A stretch of 64,000 nt of DNA from Planktothrix rubescens CCAP 1459/22 (GTDB lineage: Bacteria; Cyanobacteriota; Cyanobacteriia; Cyanobacteriales; Microcoleaceae): positions 3,156,001 to 3,220,000 of the forward strand of contig LR882958.1 of the NCBI GenBank assembly GCA_904830895.1, read 5' to 3'. Below are positions 41,461 through 51,521 of the stretch, one piece after another (within the stretch, counting starts at the first letter, position 1; every line of letters starts with the position of its first letter). The notes beneath the pieces are model-generated. The model did not search any database. It was not told the origin of the DNA and saw nothing but the letters and a program-made list of their open reading frames with translations. The position numbers and the translations under genes are program-made.

Positions 41461-42093
41461 ATGATGGGTTATCTCAAGGGGAACGTTGCCGATCTGCAAA
41501 AGGGAAATGGAAATAGAATTACCCTATTACTCGATGTTAATAATATTGGGTATGAAGTGCAAATTTTACCTCGAATGAGAGCAGAATTACCTGCTGTTGG
41601 GGAGTCGATACAAATTTTTACCCATTTACAAGTCCGAGAAGATCAAATTGTTTTATATGGCTTTTATAATATGGCTGAACGGGATTTGTTTCGCCAATTA
41701 ATTAGCGTTAGTGGCATCGGAACTCAATTAGCGATCGCTCTTTTAGATACCCTCGGACTTCAAGATCTAATTCAAGCAATTGTAGGCGGTAATACCCGTG
41801 TTTTAGCCAAAACTCCAGGCGTCGGAAGCAAAACCGCAGAACGCATCGCCCTAGAACTCAAAACTAAACTATCGGAATGGCGACAACAAGCTGGAATGCT
41901 TTCATCTAATCCCTCCAATATTACCCCAAAAATTCAAGAAGAAGTCGAAATGACCCTACTGGCTTTGGGTTATACTGGAGCAGAAGTGATGCAAGCTTTA
42001 CAAGTTATTAGTCAAGATTCTAGTTTAGCGAAACAAACTAATTCCGATGAATGGATCAGAAATGCGATCGCTTGGTTAAGTCAAGGGACTTGA
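41461..42093 (+). CDS. ruvA: Holliday junction branch migration protein RuvA
   Basis: Start chosen at ATG 41461 (or 41464): the protein then begins MMGYLKGNVADLQKG as in other RuvA proteins; the frame's upstream extension is not conserved. At 210 residues it has the OB-fold domain I (NIGYEVQILPRMRAELPAVG), two helix-hairpin-helix motifs (SVSGIGTQLAIALLDTL and AKTPGVGSKTAERIALELK), and domain III (TLLALGYTGAEVMQALQVI) that binds RuvB. RuvA recognises Holliday junctions for branch migration. ruvB is not in the window, as is common in cyanobacteria. Confidence 0.95.
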   Translation: MMGYLKGNVADLQKGNGNRITLLLDVNNIGYEVQILPRMRAELPAVGESIQIFTHLQVREDQIVLYGFYNMAERDLFRQLISVSGIGTQLAIALLDTLGLQDLIQAIVGGNTRVLAKTPGVGSKTAERIALELKTKLSEWRQQAGMLSSNPSNITPKIQEEVEMTLLALGYTGAEVMQALQVISQDSSLAKQTNSDEWIRNAIAWLSQGT

Positions 42094-42127
42094 AAGCTAT
42101 TGACAGACACTCCCCAAAACTCAAGTT

Positions 42128-42769
42128 TCAAAGCTTACCCTCATGGGGAATAGTATTTCCAGCAGGGGGAATAGTATTTCCAGCAGGGGGAATTTGGGGA
42201 GCAAAAGGATTAGTATTGTCCGACGGGGGAACCGGAGAAGGTAAAATCGGAGGCAACATATCTCCTGAGTTGGGTGCTGTGGGAGCAAAAGGTGGGGTGA
42301 GATTAGTCGGATTGGGAGGCGTTAATGTAGGATTTGAAGGATTGATTGGGGGTTTGATTTCCTGAGAACTAGGTAATGTCGCCAGGGCGACCCGTTCTCC
42401 GCCAATAGCTCGTAAACGGTCTAATACCCGAATCACATCATTATAAAGGGCTTCTCTTGGGGCATAGAGTACGATTAATCCACTGGGATTCCAACGTCGA
42501 AATCGGAGTAAAGATCGGTCTAATTGATCTTGATTAACTGGTTGTTGTTCAATATAGGTTTGTCCAGATTTATCAATCCCCACAATTAACATTTTTTGCA
42601 TTTGGGTTTCCCCCGTACTCGCCTTGGGCAAATCCACATTAATTGCCTGTTGACGAGTTAATTGTAGGGATGCCAAAATAAAGAACGTGAGAATACAAAA
42701 CACGACATCAATTAACGGAATTAATTCTATTCTGGCTTCATCAGTGGTCGAATCTGTTCTAATTTTCAT
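42128..42769 (-). CDS. exbD: ExbD/TolR-family biopolymer transport protein
   Basis: The protein has 213 residues. The single membrane helix near the N-terminus follows RIELIPLIDVVFCILTFFIL, where the conserved Asp (PLIDVVF) is the proton-path residue. The periplasmic ExbD/TolR domain follows (~40-135). The tail (~140-213) is rich in Pro and Asn and ends with a repeated NTIPPAG unit encoded by a direct repeat near 42150-42190. With the ExbB-like protein upstream (42837) it forms a proton-driven energy transducer, perhaps for TonB-dependent uptake. Confidence 0.9.
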   Translation of the reverse strand: MKIRTDSTTDEARIELIPLIDVVFCILTFFILASLQLTRQQAINVDLPKASTGETQMQKMLIVGIDKSGQTYIEQQPVNQDQLDRSLLRFRRWNPSGLIVLYAPREALYNDVIRVLDRLRAIGGERVALATLPSSQEIKPPINPSNPTLTPPNPTNLTPPFAPTAPNSGDMLPPILPSPVPPSDNTNPFAPQIPPAGNTIPPAGNTIPHEGKL

Positions 42770-42836
42770 AAAAATTTGGGGATTAATGTTTTAGAGTCTT
42801 CTTGGATAAAAAAGTAACTTTTTCTGTTGAAAACAT

Positions 42837-43646
42837 TTATTTTTCCTCTTTTTCTTCCTCCTCCAAAGACTCAGATTTTTTTACGGGTTTAGGCCTTTTT
42901 TCTGTTTCAGGAATAGAGTTATTATTGTCTTCATCTATTAGAGGAAATTTCAAAAGTGGCTCATTTGTTTCTTCTGATTCTTCTTCCTCATCGGTTTCAA
43001 GAATTTGTAACTGAGATTTTGGATATGGCCAATTCTGACGATACATCAATTCTAATTCGTTTCCCGCTTTCCGAAATATTTTGGCTTGACCAAACATTAA
43101 TCCCTGAAACAATCGATAAAATGCCAAACTAATAATCGCTACAATTAATCCCGTTGCAGTGGAAATTAAGGCTTCCGCAATCCCCAAGGTCACATCCGCA
43201 GAGGATGAAGTCCCGATATCACCCAAACGAATCGAACCCAGAGAGTTAATTAACCCTAACACAGTTCCCAAGAGTCCCAACAGAGGGGACATGGCAATCA
43301 CCGCCTCGAAAATTTTATCCCCCCGACGCATAAAGGCTAATTCTTCATCCGCCCCCGCTTCTAGGGCTAAACGAAAAAGTTCGGGGTCGGGAGACTCTAA
43401 CCGTAGGGGTGCATAGAGAAACCGTCCCATTGGTTGATTGCTAGATTGTTTAGCAATTTGATGGGCTTTCCCCCATTGTCCCCGTCGGGCTGAGTCAATG
43501 ACTCGGTTAACGATTTGTTTTTCTTTGGTCAGGGTCGTACCCCAAAACCAAATCCTTTCTATGACCACACTCATCGACAGAATGGACAAGATCAGCAATG
43601 GCCACATTGCTGGCCCACCCTTGGCAAAAATCTCTTGAATATTCAT
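42837..43646 (-). CDS. exbB: MotA/TolQ/ExbB-family proton channel protein
   Basis: I start it at ATG 43646 because a ggagg ribosome site lies 13 bases upstream and the protein then begins [20 protein letters not shown]; the frame extends 26 codons further without conservation. It has 269 residues with a first membrane helix, then two more with [20 protein letters not shown], and [20 protein letters not shown], the MotA_ExbB core with the conserved Thr/Pro. The C-terminus (~215-269) is charged and Glu-rich, unusual in length. The exbD-like gene follows 67 bp downstream on the same strand. Confidence 0.9.
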   Translation of the reverse strand: MNIQEIFAKGGPAMWPLLILSILSMSVVIERIWFWGTTLTKEKQIVNRVIDSARRGQWGKAHQIAKQSSNQPMGRFLYAPLRLESPDPELFRLALEAGADEELAFMRRGDKIFEAVIAMSPLLGLLGTVLGLINSLGSIRLGDIGTSSSADVTLGIAEALISTATGLIVAIISLAFYRLFQGLMFGQAKIFRKAGNELELMYRQNWPYPKSQLQILETDEEEESEETNEPLLKFPLIDEDNNNSIPETEKRPKPVKKSESLEEEEKEEK

Positions 43647-43837
43647 CGAACTCGCACAACCTCCTAAAAATCTCACCCCTACAACTGTATTAGATGTACA
43701 GGCATTTGGCGAACAAAAAGCCAAACCCTTTCAATTTTGCCATTCTCACCGGGTGAATCGCTAGGGGTTTCTGGTTTCAAATTCTCCGGTATGGCTATTT
43801 AATCCTAATCAGTTAATCAATAATTGGATTTTTGAAA

Positions 43838-46519
43838 TTAATTCTCAAAAATATCTAACTGTTCTACAGAATCATCTTTTTTATCCTGTTTTTTAATTCC
43901 TTTTCTCAATCCCATCGCTATTTTACTATGCTTTTCAATTTGACGCATAACTTGTTTAGCCCGTTGAATTACCACGTCTGGTAAACCCGCTAACCGTCCA
44001 GCTTCAATTCCATAGGATTTATCTGCACCTCCGGGCTGAACTTGATGCAGAAATATAATTTTATCGGGTAATTCTTTAACTGTAACTTGATAGTTAGCCA
44101 CATTAGAAATAATTGAAGCTAATTCGTTTAATTCGTGGTAATGGGTAGCAAAAATCGTCCGAGAACGAATTTCTGTGGCTAAATATTCTGCTACTGACCA
44201 AGCAATTGATAACCCGTCAAAAGTCGCCGTCCCTCTCCCAATTTCATCTAATAACACTAAGGATTTTTGAGTTGCATGATTTAAAATATTAGCGGTTTCA
44301 TTCATTTCTACCATAAAGGTTGATTGACCTGTGGCTAAATCATCCACTGCGCCCACCCGGGTAAAAATGCGATCGCAAATTCCTAATTTAGCCGATTTAG
44401 CCGGAACAAAACTACCCACTTGAGCTAATAATTGAATTAAGCCAATTTGTCTTAGATAACAACTTTTACCACTGGCATTCGGCCCAGTTAAAATAATTAG
44501 ATCAGGGTGAGAATAGGGTTTAATTTCTGGGGTTTCTGACCCTTCTTCTTGACTTCCCAACTGAGCCGTATTCGGAACAAAAAACCCCGGAGGTAAGGAT
44601 TTTTCAACTACGGGATGGCGACCTTCAATAATTTTAACTTCTCGACTATTCACCATTTCAGGACGACAATAACCTTGATAAACCGCAATATCCGCTAACC
44701 CAGATAAAACATCAATTGCGGCTACCGCCCGCGATACATCTCTAATTAATTCTGAGTGTTCTCCCACTTCTAATCTTAATCGCAGAAAAATCTCATATTC
44801 TAATTGGTTTAAATCGTCTTTTGCGGTTAAAATTCTGGCTTCTCGTTCCTTTAATTCCGGGGTAATAAATCGTTCTTCATTGGTTAAGGTTTGTTTCCTA
44901 ATATAATCATTGGGAGCTTGATCTAATTTAGAACGAGTAATACTAATATAATAGCCAAAGGCTTTATTAAAACCTACTTTTAAAGTAGAAATTCCGGTGC
45001 GTTCCCGTTCTTTAATTTCTAAATTTGCTAACCATTGTTGATCTGCTTCTGCTAATACCCGCAGCGAGTCTAATTGTTCATCCATTCCTGAACGAATTAT
45101 CCCCCCTTCTTTCAAGTGTGGGGGCGGAGACTCTACTAAATAGGATTGAATTTTATGGGCTAATTCTTCTAATACGGGGGGAACAGTTTGTAGGGATTTT
45201 AAATAGGGAGAATTACCCCGACTGACTAAAACCGATAATTCCGGTAATTTAGCTAAGGAATCCGCTAAAGCAACTAAATCCCTAGCATTTGCAGTCCCAT
45301 TTCCCGCCCGTCCGGTTAACCTTTCTAAATCATAAATTTGCCGGAGTAATTGTTGCAATTGAAACCTTAATTCATGATTTTCAACTAACTCTTGAATTGT
45401 ATCATGGCGCGCTCTAATTCCTCGCAGATCTAATAAAGGTTGTAATAACCAACGACGCAACGCCCGACCTCCCATAGCGGTGCTAGTTTTATCTAAAGCC
45501 CATAATAAAGAACCGTGTAAAGTTCCATCTCGAACGGTTTGGGTAATTTCTAAATTGCGGCGACTTTGATAATCTAAGATTAAATAATCGGTAATTGTAT
45601 AGGTATGAAGTCTTTGTAGGGGAACTTGATTTTGCCGTTGAGTATCTTCTAAATAATCTAATAATCCTCCGGCGGCTCGTACTCCTAGGGGTAAATGATC
45701 ACAGCCTAATCCTTCTAAAGAACGCATTTGAAATTGTTCTAAAATTTTATTTCTGGATTCATTTAAACTAAAGGGAAATTGCGATCGCAAGGAATAACAA
45801 AAACAATTCGGTAAACAGTCCGGTAACTGACTAGATTTTTCCCCTGGACGCAACATTTTTCCTAAATCCGGGGCATTAATAGGAAACAACACTTCCGACG
45901 GTTGTAGACGCATTAACTCTTGGGTTAGTTGTTCTAAATTTTGGGATTGGGTGGTTAAAAATTCCCCCGTAGAAATATCAGAATAGGCTAATCCCCAATG
46001 ATCTCCAGCAATCACAACTGCTGCTAAATAATTATTTTTACGACCTTTGAGCATTCCGTCATCCGTCAAAGTTCCGGGGGTTAAAATTCGGGTAATTTCT
46101 CGACGCACTTGGCGTTTTTCCCTGGCCGCAATTTCCGCATCTTCAACTTGATCACAAATCGCCACCGCATAGCCTTTTTCTAATAGCATGGTAGCATAGC
46201 GTTCTACTGCATGATGGGGAACACCCGTCATCGGAACTCGGCCAATTTCTTTCCCTCCGTGTTTTGCAGTTTGCACTAATTCCAATTCTTGAGCTATGGT
46301 AATAGCATCCTGAAAAAAGCACTCAAAGAAATCCCCCACCCGAAATAATAATAAGGCATGGGGATATTGTTCTTTGACTTCGATATAGCGGTGCATCATT
46401 TCCGATAACTTTTCCCGATCGATCAGGCGATAGTCTGCATTGGGCGGAAGCGAATTGTCGGGAACTGAAGGGGCAGAGGACGCACTGGGGGGAACGTTCA
46501 TAGTTTTTTGAAGATGCAA
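43838..46519 (-). CDS. mutS: DNA mismatch repair protein MutS
   Basis: The protein has 893 residues, full length. The mismatch-binding domain carries the [11 protein letters not shown] motif (Phe-x-Glu) near residue 60. The middle lever and clamp parts follow, and the ATPase has TGPNASGKS Walker A, a [12 protein letters not shown] signature and [19 protein letters not shown] Walker B. A C-terminal helix-turn-helix dimerisation region ([14 protein letters not shown]) ends the protein. The start is either ATG 46519 or the in-frame ATG six codons later. It begins mismatch repair by binding mispaired bases. It is divergent from the GGDEF/EAL gene. Confidence 0.97.
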   Translation of the reverse strand: MHLQKTMNVPPSASSAPSVPDNSLPPNADYRLIDREKLSEMMHRYIEVKEQYPHALLLFRVGDFFECFFQDAITIAQELELVQTAKHGGKEIGRVPMTGVPHHAVERYATMLLEKGYAVAICDQVEDAEIAAREKRQVRREITRILTPGTLTDDGMLKGRKNNYLAAVVIAGDHWGLAYSDISTGEFLTTQSQNLEQLTQELMRLQPSEVLFPINAPDLGKMLRPGEKSSQLPDCLPNCFCYSLRSQFPFSLNESRNKILEQFQMRSLEGLGCDHLPLGVRAAGGLLDYLEDTQRQNQVPLQRLHTYTITDYLILDYQSRRNLEITQTVRDGTLHGSLLWALDKTSTAMGGRALRRWLLQPLLDLRGIRARHDTIQELVENHELRFQLQQLLRQIYDLERLTGRAGNGTANARDLVALADSLAKLPELSVLVSRGNSPYLKSLQTVPPVLEELAHKIQSYLVESPPPHLKEGGIIRSGMDEQLDSLRVLAEADQQWLANLEIKERERTGISTLKVGFNKAFGYYISITRSKLDQAPNDYIRKQTLTNEERFITPELKEREARILTAKDDLNQLEYEIFLRLRLEVGEHSELIRDVSRAVAAIDVLSGLADIAVYQGYCRPEMVNSREVKIIEGRHPVVEKSLPPGFFVPNTAQLGSQEEGSETPEIKPYSHPDLIILTGPNASGKSCYLRQIGLIQLLAQVGSFVPAKSAKLGICDRIFTRVGAVDDLATGQSTFMVEMNETANILNHATQKSLVLLDEIGRGTATFDGLSIAWSVAEYLATEIRSRTIFATHYHELNELASIISNVANYQVTVKELPDKIIFLHQVQPGGADKSYGIEAGRLAGLPDVVIQRAKQVMRQIEKHSKIAMGLRKGIKKQDKKDDSVEQLDIFEN

Positions 46520-46642
46520 ACCAAGACTAATCCTTAAGACTTTAGCGCGTTTAGTGCTTTTCTGCCAATAGGTAGCACTTTAGTTTAGACTTTAATTCAT
46601 ACAAATCTTAGTCCACAACAGTCGTCAGACTGTATTTTTAAA

Positions 46643-48562
46643 GTGAAACGCGATCGCATTTCATCCGAAAACCTAGCTCGTCAAGTTGCTAGTATTTATG
46701 CCTTTCTCAGTAGTATTTGGATTTTTTCATCCGATCAAATACTGCAATTTCTCGTGCCTAATCCCCAATCTTTGACCCTGATTCAGAGTATAAAAGGAGG
46801 AGCATTTGTTGTTATTACGACTACCATTCTCTACTTTTTTGTGCGCTTAGGAACTCGTCGTTTAGAGAAATCTGAACAACGGTATCGAACTTTATTTTTT
46901 GCCCATCCCCAACCGATGTGGGTTTATGACATAAAAACCCTTAAATTTCTAGCGGTTAATGAAGCAACAATCGAACATTATGGCTATTCAGAAGCAGAAT
47001 TTATCTTGATGAAAATTACAGAAATTATACTTCCTGAAGAAATTCCGCGACTATTAGAAAGCCTATCTAAAATTGAAATGGGACTTAATCGAGTTGGACT
47101 ATGGCAACATCATAAAAAAGATGGCACGTTAATATCTGTAGAAGTAACAGGTCATACTTTAGAATGGAAAGGTAAATTTGCCGAAGTAATTCTAGCTCAA
47201 GATATTACAAAACGGCTACAAACTAAAGCCGAATTAGAAAACTACGCTTTTAGTGATTTACTCACCGGATTAGCCAGTCTTAGTTTGTTATTAGAACGCC
47301 TACAATTTGTTATTAATTATCCGTCCCAAAACTCAAATAATTTTGCCATTTTATCCTTAGATATTGATCGATTTAAGCCTCTCAAATATGCCTTTGGTCA
47401 TGATTTAGCAGAACAACTATTAATTGCCGTTGCCCAGCGCCTTAAAACCTTGGTCAGCCCCCGCGATATAGTTGCTCGGGTGGGAACCGATGAATTTGCA
47501 ATTTTATTTACTGATATTGGCAATTATAATATTTTAACCGAAAAAATTGAACGTATTCATGCGGCTTTAGACTTTCCCTTTCGGTTGGATACGGTGACTA
47601 TTTCATCGGCGACCAGTATTGGTGTGGTTTTGGATAAACTCCAGAGTCAACGTCCAGAAGATTATCTTCAAGCCGCCGATACTGCCATGTATTATGCCAA
47701 ACAAAAAGGACGGGGAACAACGGTATTTTATGAGCCTAGTATGGCAAAAGTTGTAGCTGAACACCTGCAATTAGAAGCGGATTTACAACGGGCAATTGAA
47801 CGTCAACAACTCAGTTTAAATTATCAACCAATTGTTTCCCTAGAAACTCAAAAAGTGGTGGGTTTTGAAGCCTTAGTGCGTTGGTATCATCCCGACCGGG
47901 GTTTTGTGTCTCCAGTTCAGTTAATTAATTTAGCCGAAAAAGCGGGATTAATTGTTTCCATGGGGCAATGGGTTTTATCCCAAGCCTGTAAACATTTATT
48001 AGAATGGCAAACCCGATTTCCTGACCTCTATGTGAGTGTTAATCTTTCGGAAATTCAGTTACGACATCCGAGTTTAATTCAAGAAGTTAAACGGGTCTTA
48101 GATTCTTTACAACTTCCACCATTTAGCTTAAAATTAGAAATTACAGAGAGCAGTTTGATGGAGAATATTACCTGGTCAACCGGATTATTAGAACAGTTAA
48201 AAACCCTTAAAATTCGATTATTAATTGATGATTTTGGCACGGGATATTCTTCCTTGAGTTATTTACAAAAGTTGCCCGTAGATACCTTGAAAATAGACCG
48301 CTCTTTTGTCCAGAATATCGAAGTTAATAATAAAGATTTTGAAATTGCTAAAACTATTATTAATTTAGCTCATAGTTTGGGTTTACAAGTGGTAACTGAA
48401 GGAATTGAAACCTCCCAGCAAGTTGAAATTTTTCAACAACTGCGCTGTGAATTTGGACAGGGATATTTATTCTCTCCTCCCCTAAACCCAACAGAGGTGA
48501 TGGATTTTCTCAACCAAAACTGTTCAAATAACCGTCCTAGATGTTCACCTGAAAACCGTTAA
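46643..48562 (+). CDS. membrane PAS-GGDEF-EAL protein with degenerate GTDEF
   Basis: The protein has 639 residues. Two membrane segments lie at ~15-75 (ASIYAFLSSIWIFSS, GGAFVVITTTILYFFVRL). A PAS domain follows (~78-200). The GGDEF domain (~215-375) has RVGTDEFAILFTDI instead of GGDEF, so cyclase activity is doubtful. The EAL domain (~385-630) keeps GFEALVRWYHP, LEITESSLMEN, IDDFGTGYSSLSYL, VTEGIET and GQGYLFSPP, the residues for c-di-GMP hydrolysis. I predict a phosphodiesterase with a regulatory GTDEF. It is divergent from mutS. Confidence 0.92.
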   Translation: MKRDRISSENLARQVASIYAFLSSIWIFSSDQILQFLVPNPQSLTLIQSIKGGAFVVITTTILYFFVRLGTRRLEKSEQRYRTLFFAHPQPMWVYDIKTLKFLAVNEATIEHYGYSEAEFILMKITEIILPEEIPRLLESLSKIEMGLNRVGLWQHHKKDGTLISVEVTGHTLEWKGKFAEVILAQDITKRLQTKAELENYAFSDLLTGLASLSLLLERLQFVINYPSQNSNNFAILSLDIDRFKPLKYAFGHDLAEQLLIAVAQRLKTLVSPRDIVARVGTDEFAILFTDIGNYNILTEKIERIHAALDFPFRLDTVTISSATSIGVVLDKLQSQRPEDYLQAADTAMYYAKQKGRGTTVFYEPSMAKVVAEHLQLEADLQRAIERQQLSLNYQPIVSLETQKVVGFEALVRWYHPDRGFVSPVQLINLAEKAGLIVSMGQWVLSQACKHLLEWQTRFPDLYVSVNLSEIQLRHPSLIQEVKRVLDSLQLPPFSLKLEITESSLMENITWSTGLLEQLKTLKIRLLIDDFGTGYSSLSYLQKLPVDTLKIDRSFVQNIEVNNKDFEIAKTIINLAHSLGLQVVTEGIETSQQVEIFQQLRCEFGQGYLFSPPLNPTEVMDFLNQNCSNNRPRCSPENR

Positions 48563-48598
48563 AATAAAATAGTAATTGAAGTAATTATTAAAAATAAT

Positions 48599-49276
48599 AT
48601 GGCAAGAGGCGACCAAATCTATATTTTTCGGGAATTTTGGAACCTAGAGGGTTTATATGAACATCATGGCATTGATTGTGGTGATGGCACTGTGATTCAT
48701 TATCGCAAACCCAGCGAAATTATTGAACAGACTTCTATAGAAATTTTTTCCAGGGGTCAAAAGATTTATATTCGACAGTATCCCATTCGTTATATAGCAG
48801 ATACGGTTATTAACCGCGCCCAAAGTCGCTTGGGGGAAAAACAATATAATTTACTGTTTAATAATTGTGAACATTTTGCGACTTGGTGCATAACTGGGGA
48901 GAGTAAAAGTCAACAAGTTGAGAATTTTATTCCCCTTCTCCGTCATATTAATATTGATACCTTATCTGAGCCTCTCAAACAAGCGTTTATGGGTAGTCAA
49001 CCCCAAGATGCTAAACGACTTTTAAATCAAGCATTAGGGGAAATTCGCGTCGCTTGGGATGACGTTCATCCTCAGTATAAAAAAGCCCTAGATGAAATGA
49101 ATTCTTGGCATCAAGTGGCGATGGAAGCCTTAAAACGAAATCGAGAAGATTTAGCAAAAGAAGCCATTAAGCGAAAACTAAATTCCAAAAAACGAGCAAC
49201 AGAATTAGAAGAAAATTTGGAAAAGTTAGCAACGATGACTCAAAATTTGTTAAAAAATCAAGCGGATAATGGGTAA
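48599..49276 (+). CDS. LRAT-like (NlpC/P60-fold) acyltransferase-domain protein
   Basis: The protein has 225 residues. Residues ~5-110 form an LRAT domain: the catalytic His in the YEHHGIDCGD block (residues 22-23) and catalytic Cys in LLFNNCEHFATWCITGE (Cys90; also Cys97). This is the permuted NlpC/P60 fold of lecithin retinol acyltransferase-like enzymes, which usually form thioester acyl intermediates. The C-terminal ~100 residues are highly charged and helical (AKEAIKRKLNSKKRATELEE) with a coiled-coil character. Targets are unknown. It is followed by the 47-bp tandem repeats. Confidence 0.85.
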   Translation: MARGDQIYIFREFWNLEGLYEHHGIDCGDGTVIHYRKPSEIIEQTSIEIFSRGQKIYIRQYPIRYIADTVINRAQSRLGEKQYNLLFNNCEHFATWCITGESKSQQVENFIPLLRHINIDTLSEPLKQAFMGSQPQDAKRLLNQALGEIRVAWDDVHPQYKKALDEMNSWHQVAMEALKRNREDLAKEAIKRKLNSKKRATELEENLEKLATMTQNLLKNQADNG

Positions 49277-49313
49277 TGGGGATCACTGATTTAAGAGGAT
49301 TTCACGGATTTCA

Positions 49314-49477
49314 CGGATTTTAATCTGTGTTAATCTGCGTAATCCGTTTAATCCGTGATGCGGATTTTAATCTGTGTTAATCTGCGTAATCCGTTTAATC
49401 CGTGATGCGGATTTTAATCTGTGTTAATCTGCGTAATCCGTTTAATCCGTGATGCGGATTTTAATCTGTGTTAATCA
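49314..49477 (+). repeat. 47-bp direct tandem repeats
   Basis: The unit cggattttaatctgtgttaa, tctgcgtaatccgtttaatc, cgtgatg occurs three times exactly (start 49314, 49361, 49408), with a fourth partial unit at 49455. The unit itself is built from atccgt- and taatctg-like subrepeats. It lies between the LRAT-like gene and tRNA-Gln. Function unknown; the exact identity suggests a recent expansion. Confidence 0.9.
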
Positions 49478-49514
49478 TCTTAAATATATGATCGTTAATG
49501 GGTAATGTTTATAA

Positions 49515-49586
49515 CTGGGGCGAAAGGATTCGAACCTCTGGATGTCGGGACCAAAACCCGATGCCTTACCACTTGGCGACGCCCCA
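49515..49586 (-). tRNA. trnQ: tRNA-Gln (anticodon UUG)
   Basis: On the minus strand the 72-nt sequence starts TGGGGCGTCGCCAAGTGG, with acceptor stem TGGGGCG/CGCCCCA, anticodon arm TCGGG-TTTTGGT-CCCGA with anticodon TTG, T arm GAGGTTCGAATCCTT and discriminator G. CCA is not encoded. The gene is intact. Confidence 0.95.
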
Positions 49587-49776
49587 TTGCTTCACAGTTA
49601 CTAATAATAGCATCACCTACCCGGGATTTGTCAAGGGTTTTTACCAAAAAATTGATAACATTTTTACATAATTCTCTAAAACCCTTATAAAATAGAGCTT
49701 TTAGCCATTTTCACCTTGAAATTGGGTTTCGAGGGAAGCCAGAATAAAGAGAATCGACTTCAAACTGTTATCGTCT

Positions 49777-50190
49777 ATGTCCGTTAATCTGATCCCAACA
49801 AAGTTGTTTGTGGTGGTTGTTGTGCGTTCTGACAACCGCTTTTTATTGATTCAGGAAGTCATAGGAAACCGCCCTTGGTGCTTTCCGGGGGGACGGGTCG
49901 AACCTGGAGAAACTTTTGTCGCGGCTGCCAAACGAGAAACCCTGGAAGAAGCCGGAATTCCCATTATCCTAGAAGGGATTTTAAAGATTCAGCACGTTCC
50001 CCACATCAACGGACAGTCCCGTTTAGGCGTGTTTTTTCTAGCTCGTCCCGAAGACCATACCCCGCCAAAAAGCCAACCGGATCAGGAAAGTTTAGGCGCG
50101 AAATGGTTTACCTTAAAGGAATTAGAAGATTTACCCTTAAGAACTAAATTTGTAAAATCAATTATTTCCGAAGTATTAACCCAGGTATAA
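49777..50190 (+). CDS. Nudix hydrolase
   Basis: The protein has 137 residues. The Nudix box runs from GGRVEPGETF to KRETLEEAGI and supplies the Mg2+ Glu residues (GX5EX7REUXEEXGU). The fold starts at VVVVRSDNRFLLIQEV. Nudix enzymes cleave nucleoside diphosphates linked to other groups (ADP-ribose, oxidised nucleotides, dinucleoside polyphosphates); the substrate cannot be read from the sequence. Start ATG 49777. Confidence 0.9.
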   Translation: MSVNLIPTKLFVVVVVRSDNRFLLIQEVIGNRPWCFPGGRVEPGETFVAAAKRETLEEAGIPIILEGILKIQHVPHINGQSRLGVFFLARPEDHTPPKSQPDQESLGAKWFTLKELEDLPLRTKFVKSIISEVLTQV

Positions 50191-50295
50191 GTTTATCCTT
50201 TACAGTTAATTATGCCCCATAATTAGGGAGTTAATAAAACTATAATTCAACTAATTCTTCCATCGAAAGATTCAATTTTATAAGTCAAATCACAT

Positions 50296-51177
50296 TTAAT
50301 TATCGGCTTCTTTATAGGCTCGAATCATTGCTTGTGTCCCTTGACTTTCTCCTAATCCTTGGTCTAATTTTTGGACGATTTTAAATAGATAATCAGCTAA
50401 TTTAGTACCAGGTAAAGCGGGATCACAATTGAGAGTTTCTTGAACAATTCTGAGGTCTTTGAGGATATGCTTAATCATAAAGCCCGGTTCAAAATCGCTA
50501 TTAGCAACTTTTAATCCTAAATTTGATAAAGCCCAAGACCCGGCGGCTCCGGTACTACAAATTTCCACCACTAAATTTGGATCAATTCCTTGTTTTTCGG
50601 CTAATAATAGGGCTTCACAAATGCCCACCATATTTAAAGAAGCTAAAACTTGATTACATAATTTGACGGCTTGACCACTCCCCACTTTTCCACAATAACG
50701 AATTGTTTTTCCCATGGTTTCTAATAGGGGTTTGGCAGTTTCAAAGGTGTTTTGATCTCCTCCAACCATAATGGTTAATGTACCGTTTTTGGCTCCAATA
50801 TCACCCCCAGAAACTGGAGCATCTAAGAATTTAATTTGATGGGGTTCAAGCTGTTGAGCAATGCGACGGGCGGCTTCTGAACCAATGGTACTAAAATCAA
50901 TCACAATTGCCCCAGGTTTGGCAAAATTAATTATGCCTTTTTCGCCTAATATAACGGCTTCCACGTCGGGAATATCCCCAACACAGGTAAAAATAAGATC
51001 AACATCTGTAACGGCTTCTTGAATAGAAGAAACAATATTAGCACCCGCTTCAGATGCTATTTTAACACCCGGGCGATCGCTCGTTCGATTCCAAGCCTGA
51101 ACAGAATATCCTGATACTGCGAGGTTGGCACCCATGAAACCGCCCATGACTCCTAAACCTAAAAATGCTGTTTTCAT
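50296..51177 (-). CDS. beta-hydroxyacid dehydrogenase (NAD(P)-binding, 3-hydroxyisobutyrate/glyoxylate reductase-like)
   Basis: The protein has 293 residues. N-terminal FLGLGVMGGFMGANLAVSGY is the Rossmann motif. The substrate-binding signature DAPVSGGDIGAKNGTLTIMV follows, then the catalytic-Lys region GSGQAVKLCNQVLASLNMVG and YLFKIVQKLDQGLGESQG. These enzymes reduce beta-hydroxyacids such as tartronate semialdehyde, succinic semialdehyde or 3-hydroxyisobutyrate; the substrate here is unknown. Gene order gives no partner. Confidence 0.92.
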   Translation of the reverse strand: MKTAFLGLGVMGGFMGANLAVSGYSVQAWNRTSDRPGVKIASEAGANIVSSIQEAVTDVDLIFTCVGDIPDVEAVILGEKGIINFAKPGAIVIDFSTIGSEAARRIAQQLEPHQIKFLDAPVSGGDIGAKNGTLTIMVGGDQNTFETAKPLLETMGKTIRYCGKVGSGQAVKLCNQVLASLNMVGICEALLLAEKQGIDPNLVVEICSTGAAGSWALSNLGLKVANSDFEPGFMIKHILKDLRIVQETLNCDPALPGTKLADYLFKIVQKLDQGLGESQGTQAMIRAYKEADN

Positions 51178-51521
51178 TATTTTATTTTATGAGTATAATT
51201 TGCTATGGGCTTGTGCCATTAATCCTAGAGAATAGGTGCGGAAAATTTGACCAAGCCCTTAGAGCCGGGAATAGGGAACAGGCAACAGGCTCACGGCAAC
51301 AGGCAACACCGAAGGAAAAGACTTAACCGTCAGGTTTTCTGGATCAGTCTTTGGGATAGCCAAAATAGATTAGAATACCATAATTGAAATTTTGCTCATT
51401 TTCAACTCCCCAGGAGCGATTACTAGGTTTAAATCTAAATTGATGGGGTCAACCAACTACTCCCCATAAAACTAAAGCCATAATAAGATATCAATAATTT
51501 ACGTTCAGTATATAAGGTTTA
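51178..51521. other. intergenic stretch with ggcaacaggc-type short repeats
   Basis: Bases about 51270-51310 contain several gggaacaggcaacaggct-like repeats of the kind scattered in this genome (compare the gggaacaggg runs near 19.6 and 20.5 kb). No gene or RNA is recognised in the remaining sequence; the region serves as the 5' flank of two divergent genes. Confidence 0.5.

Noticed and set aside
49314-49477. Possible CRISPR array
   Set aside because: The 47-bp units abut directly with no spacers.
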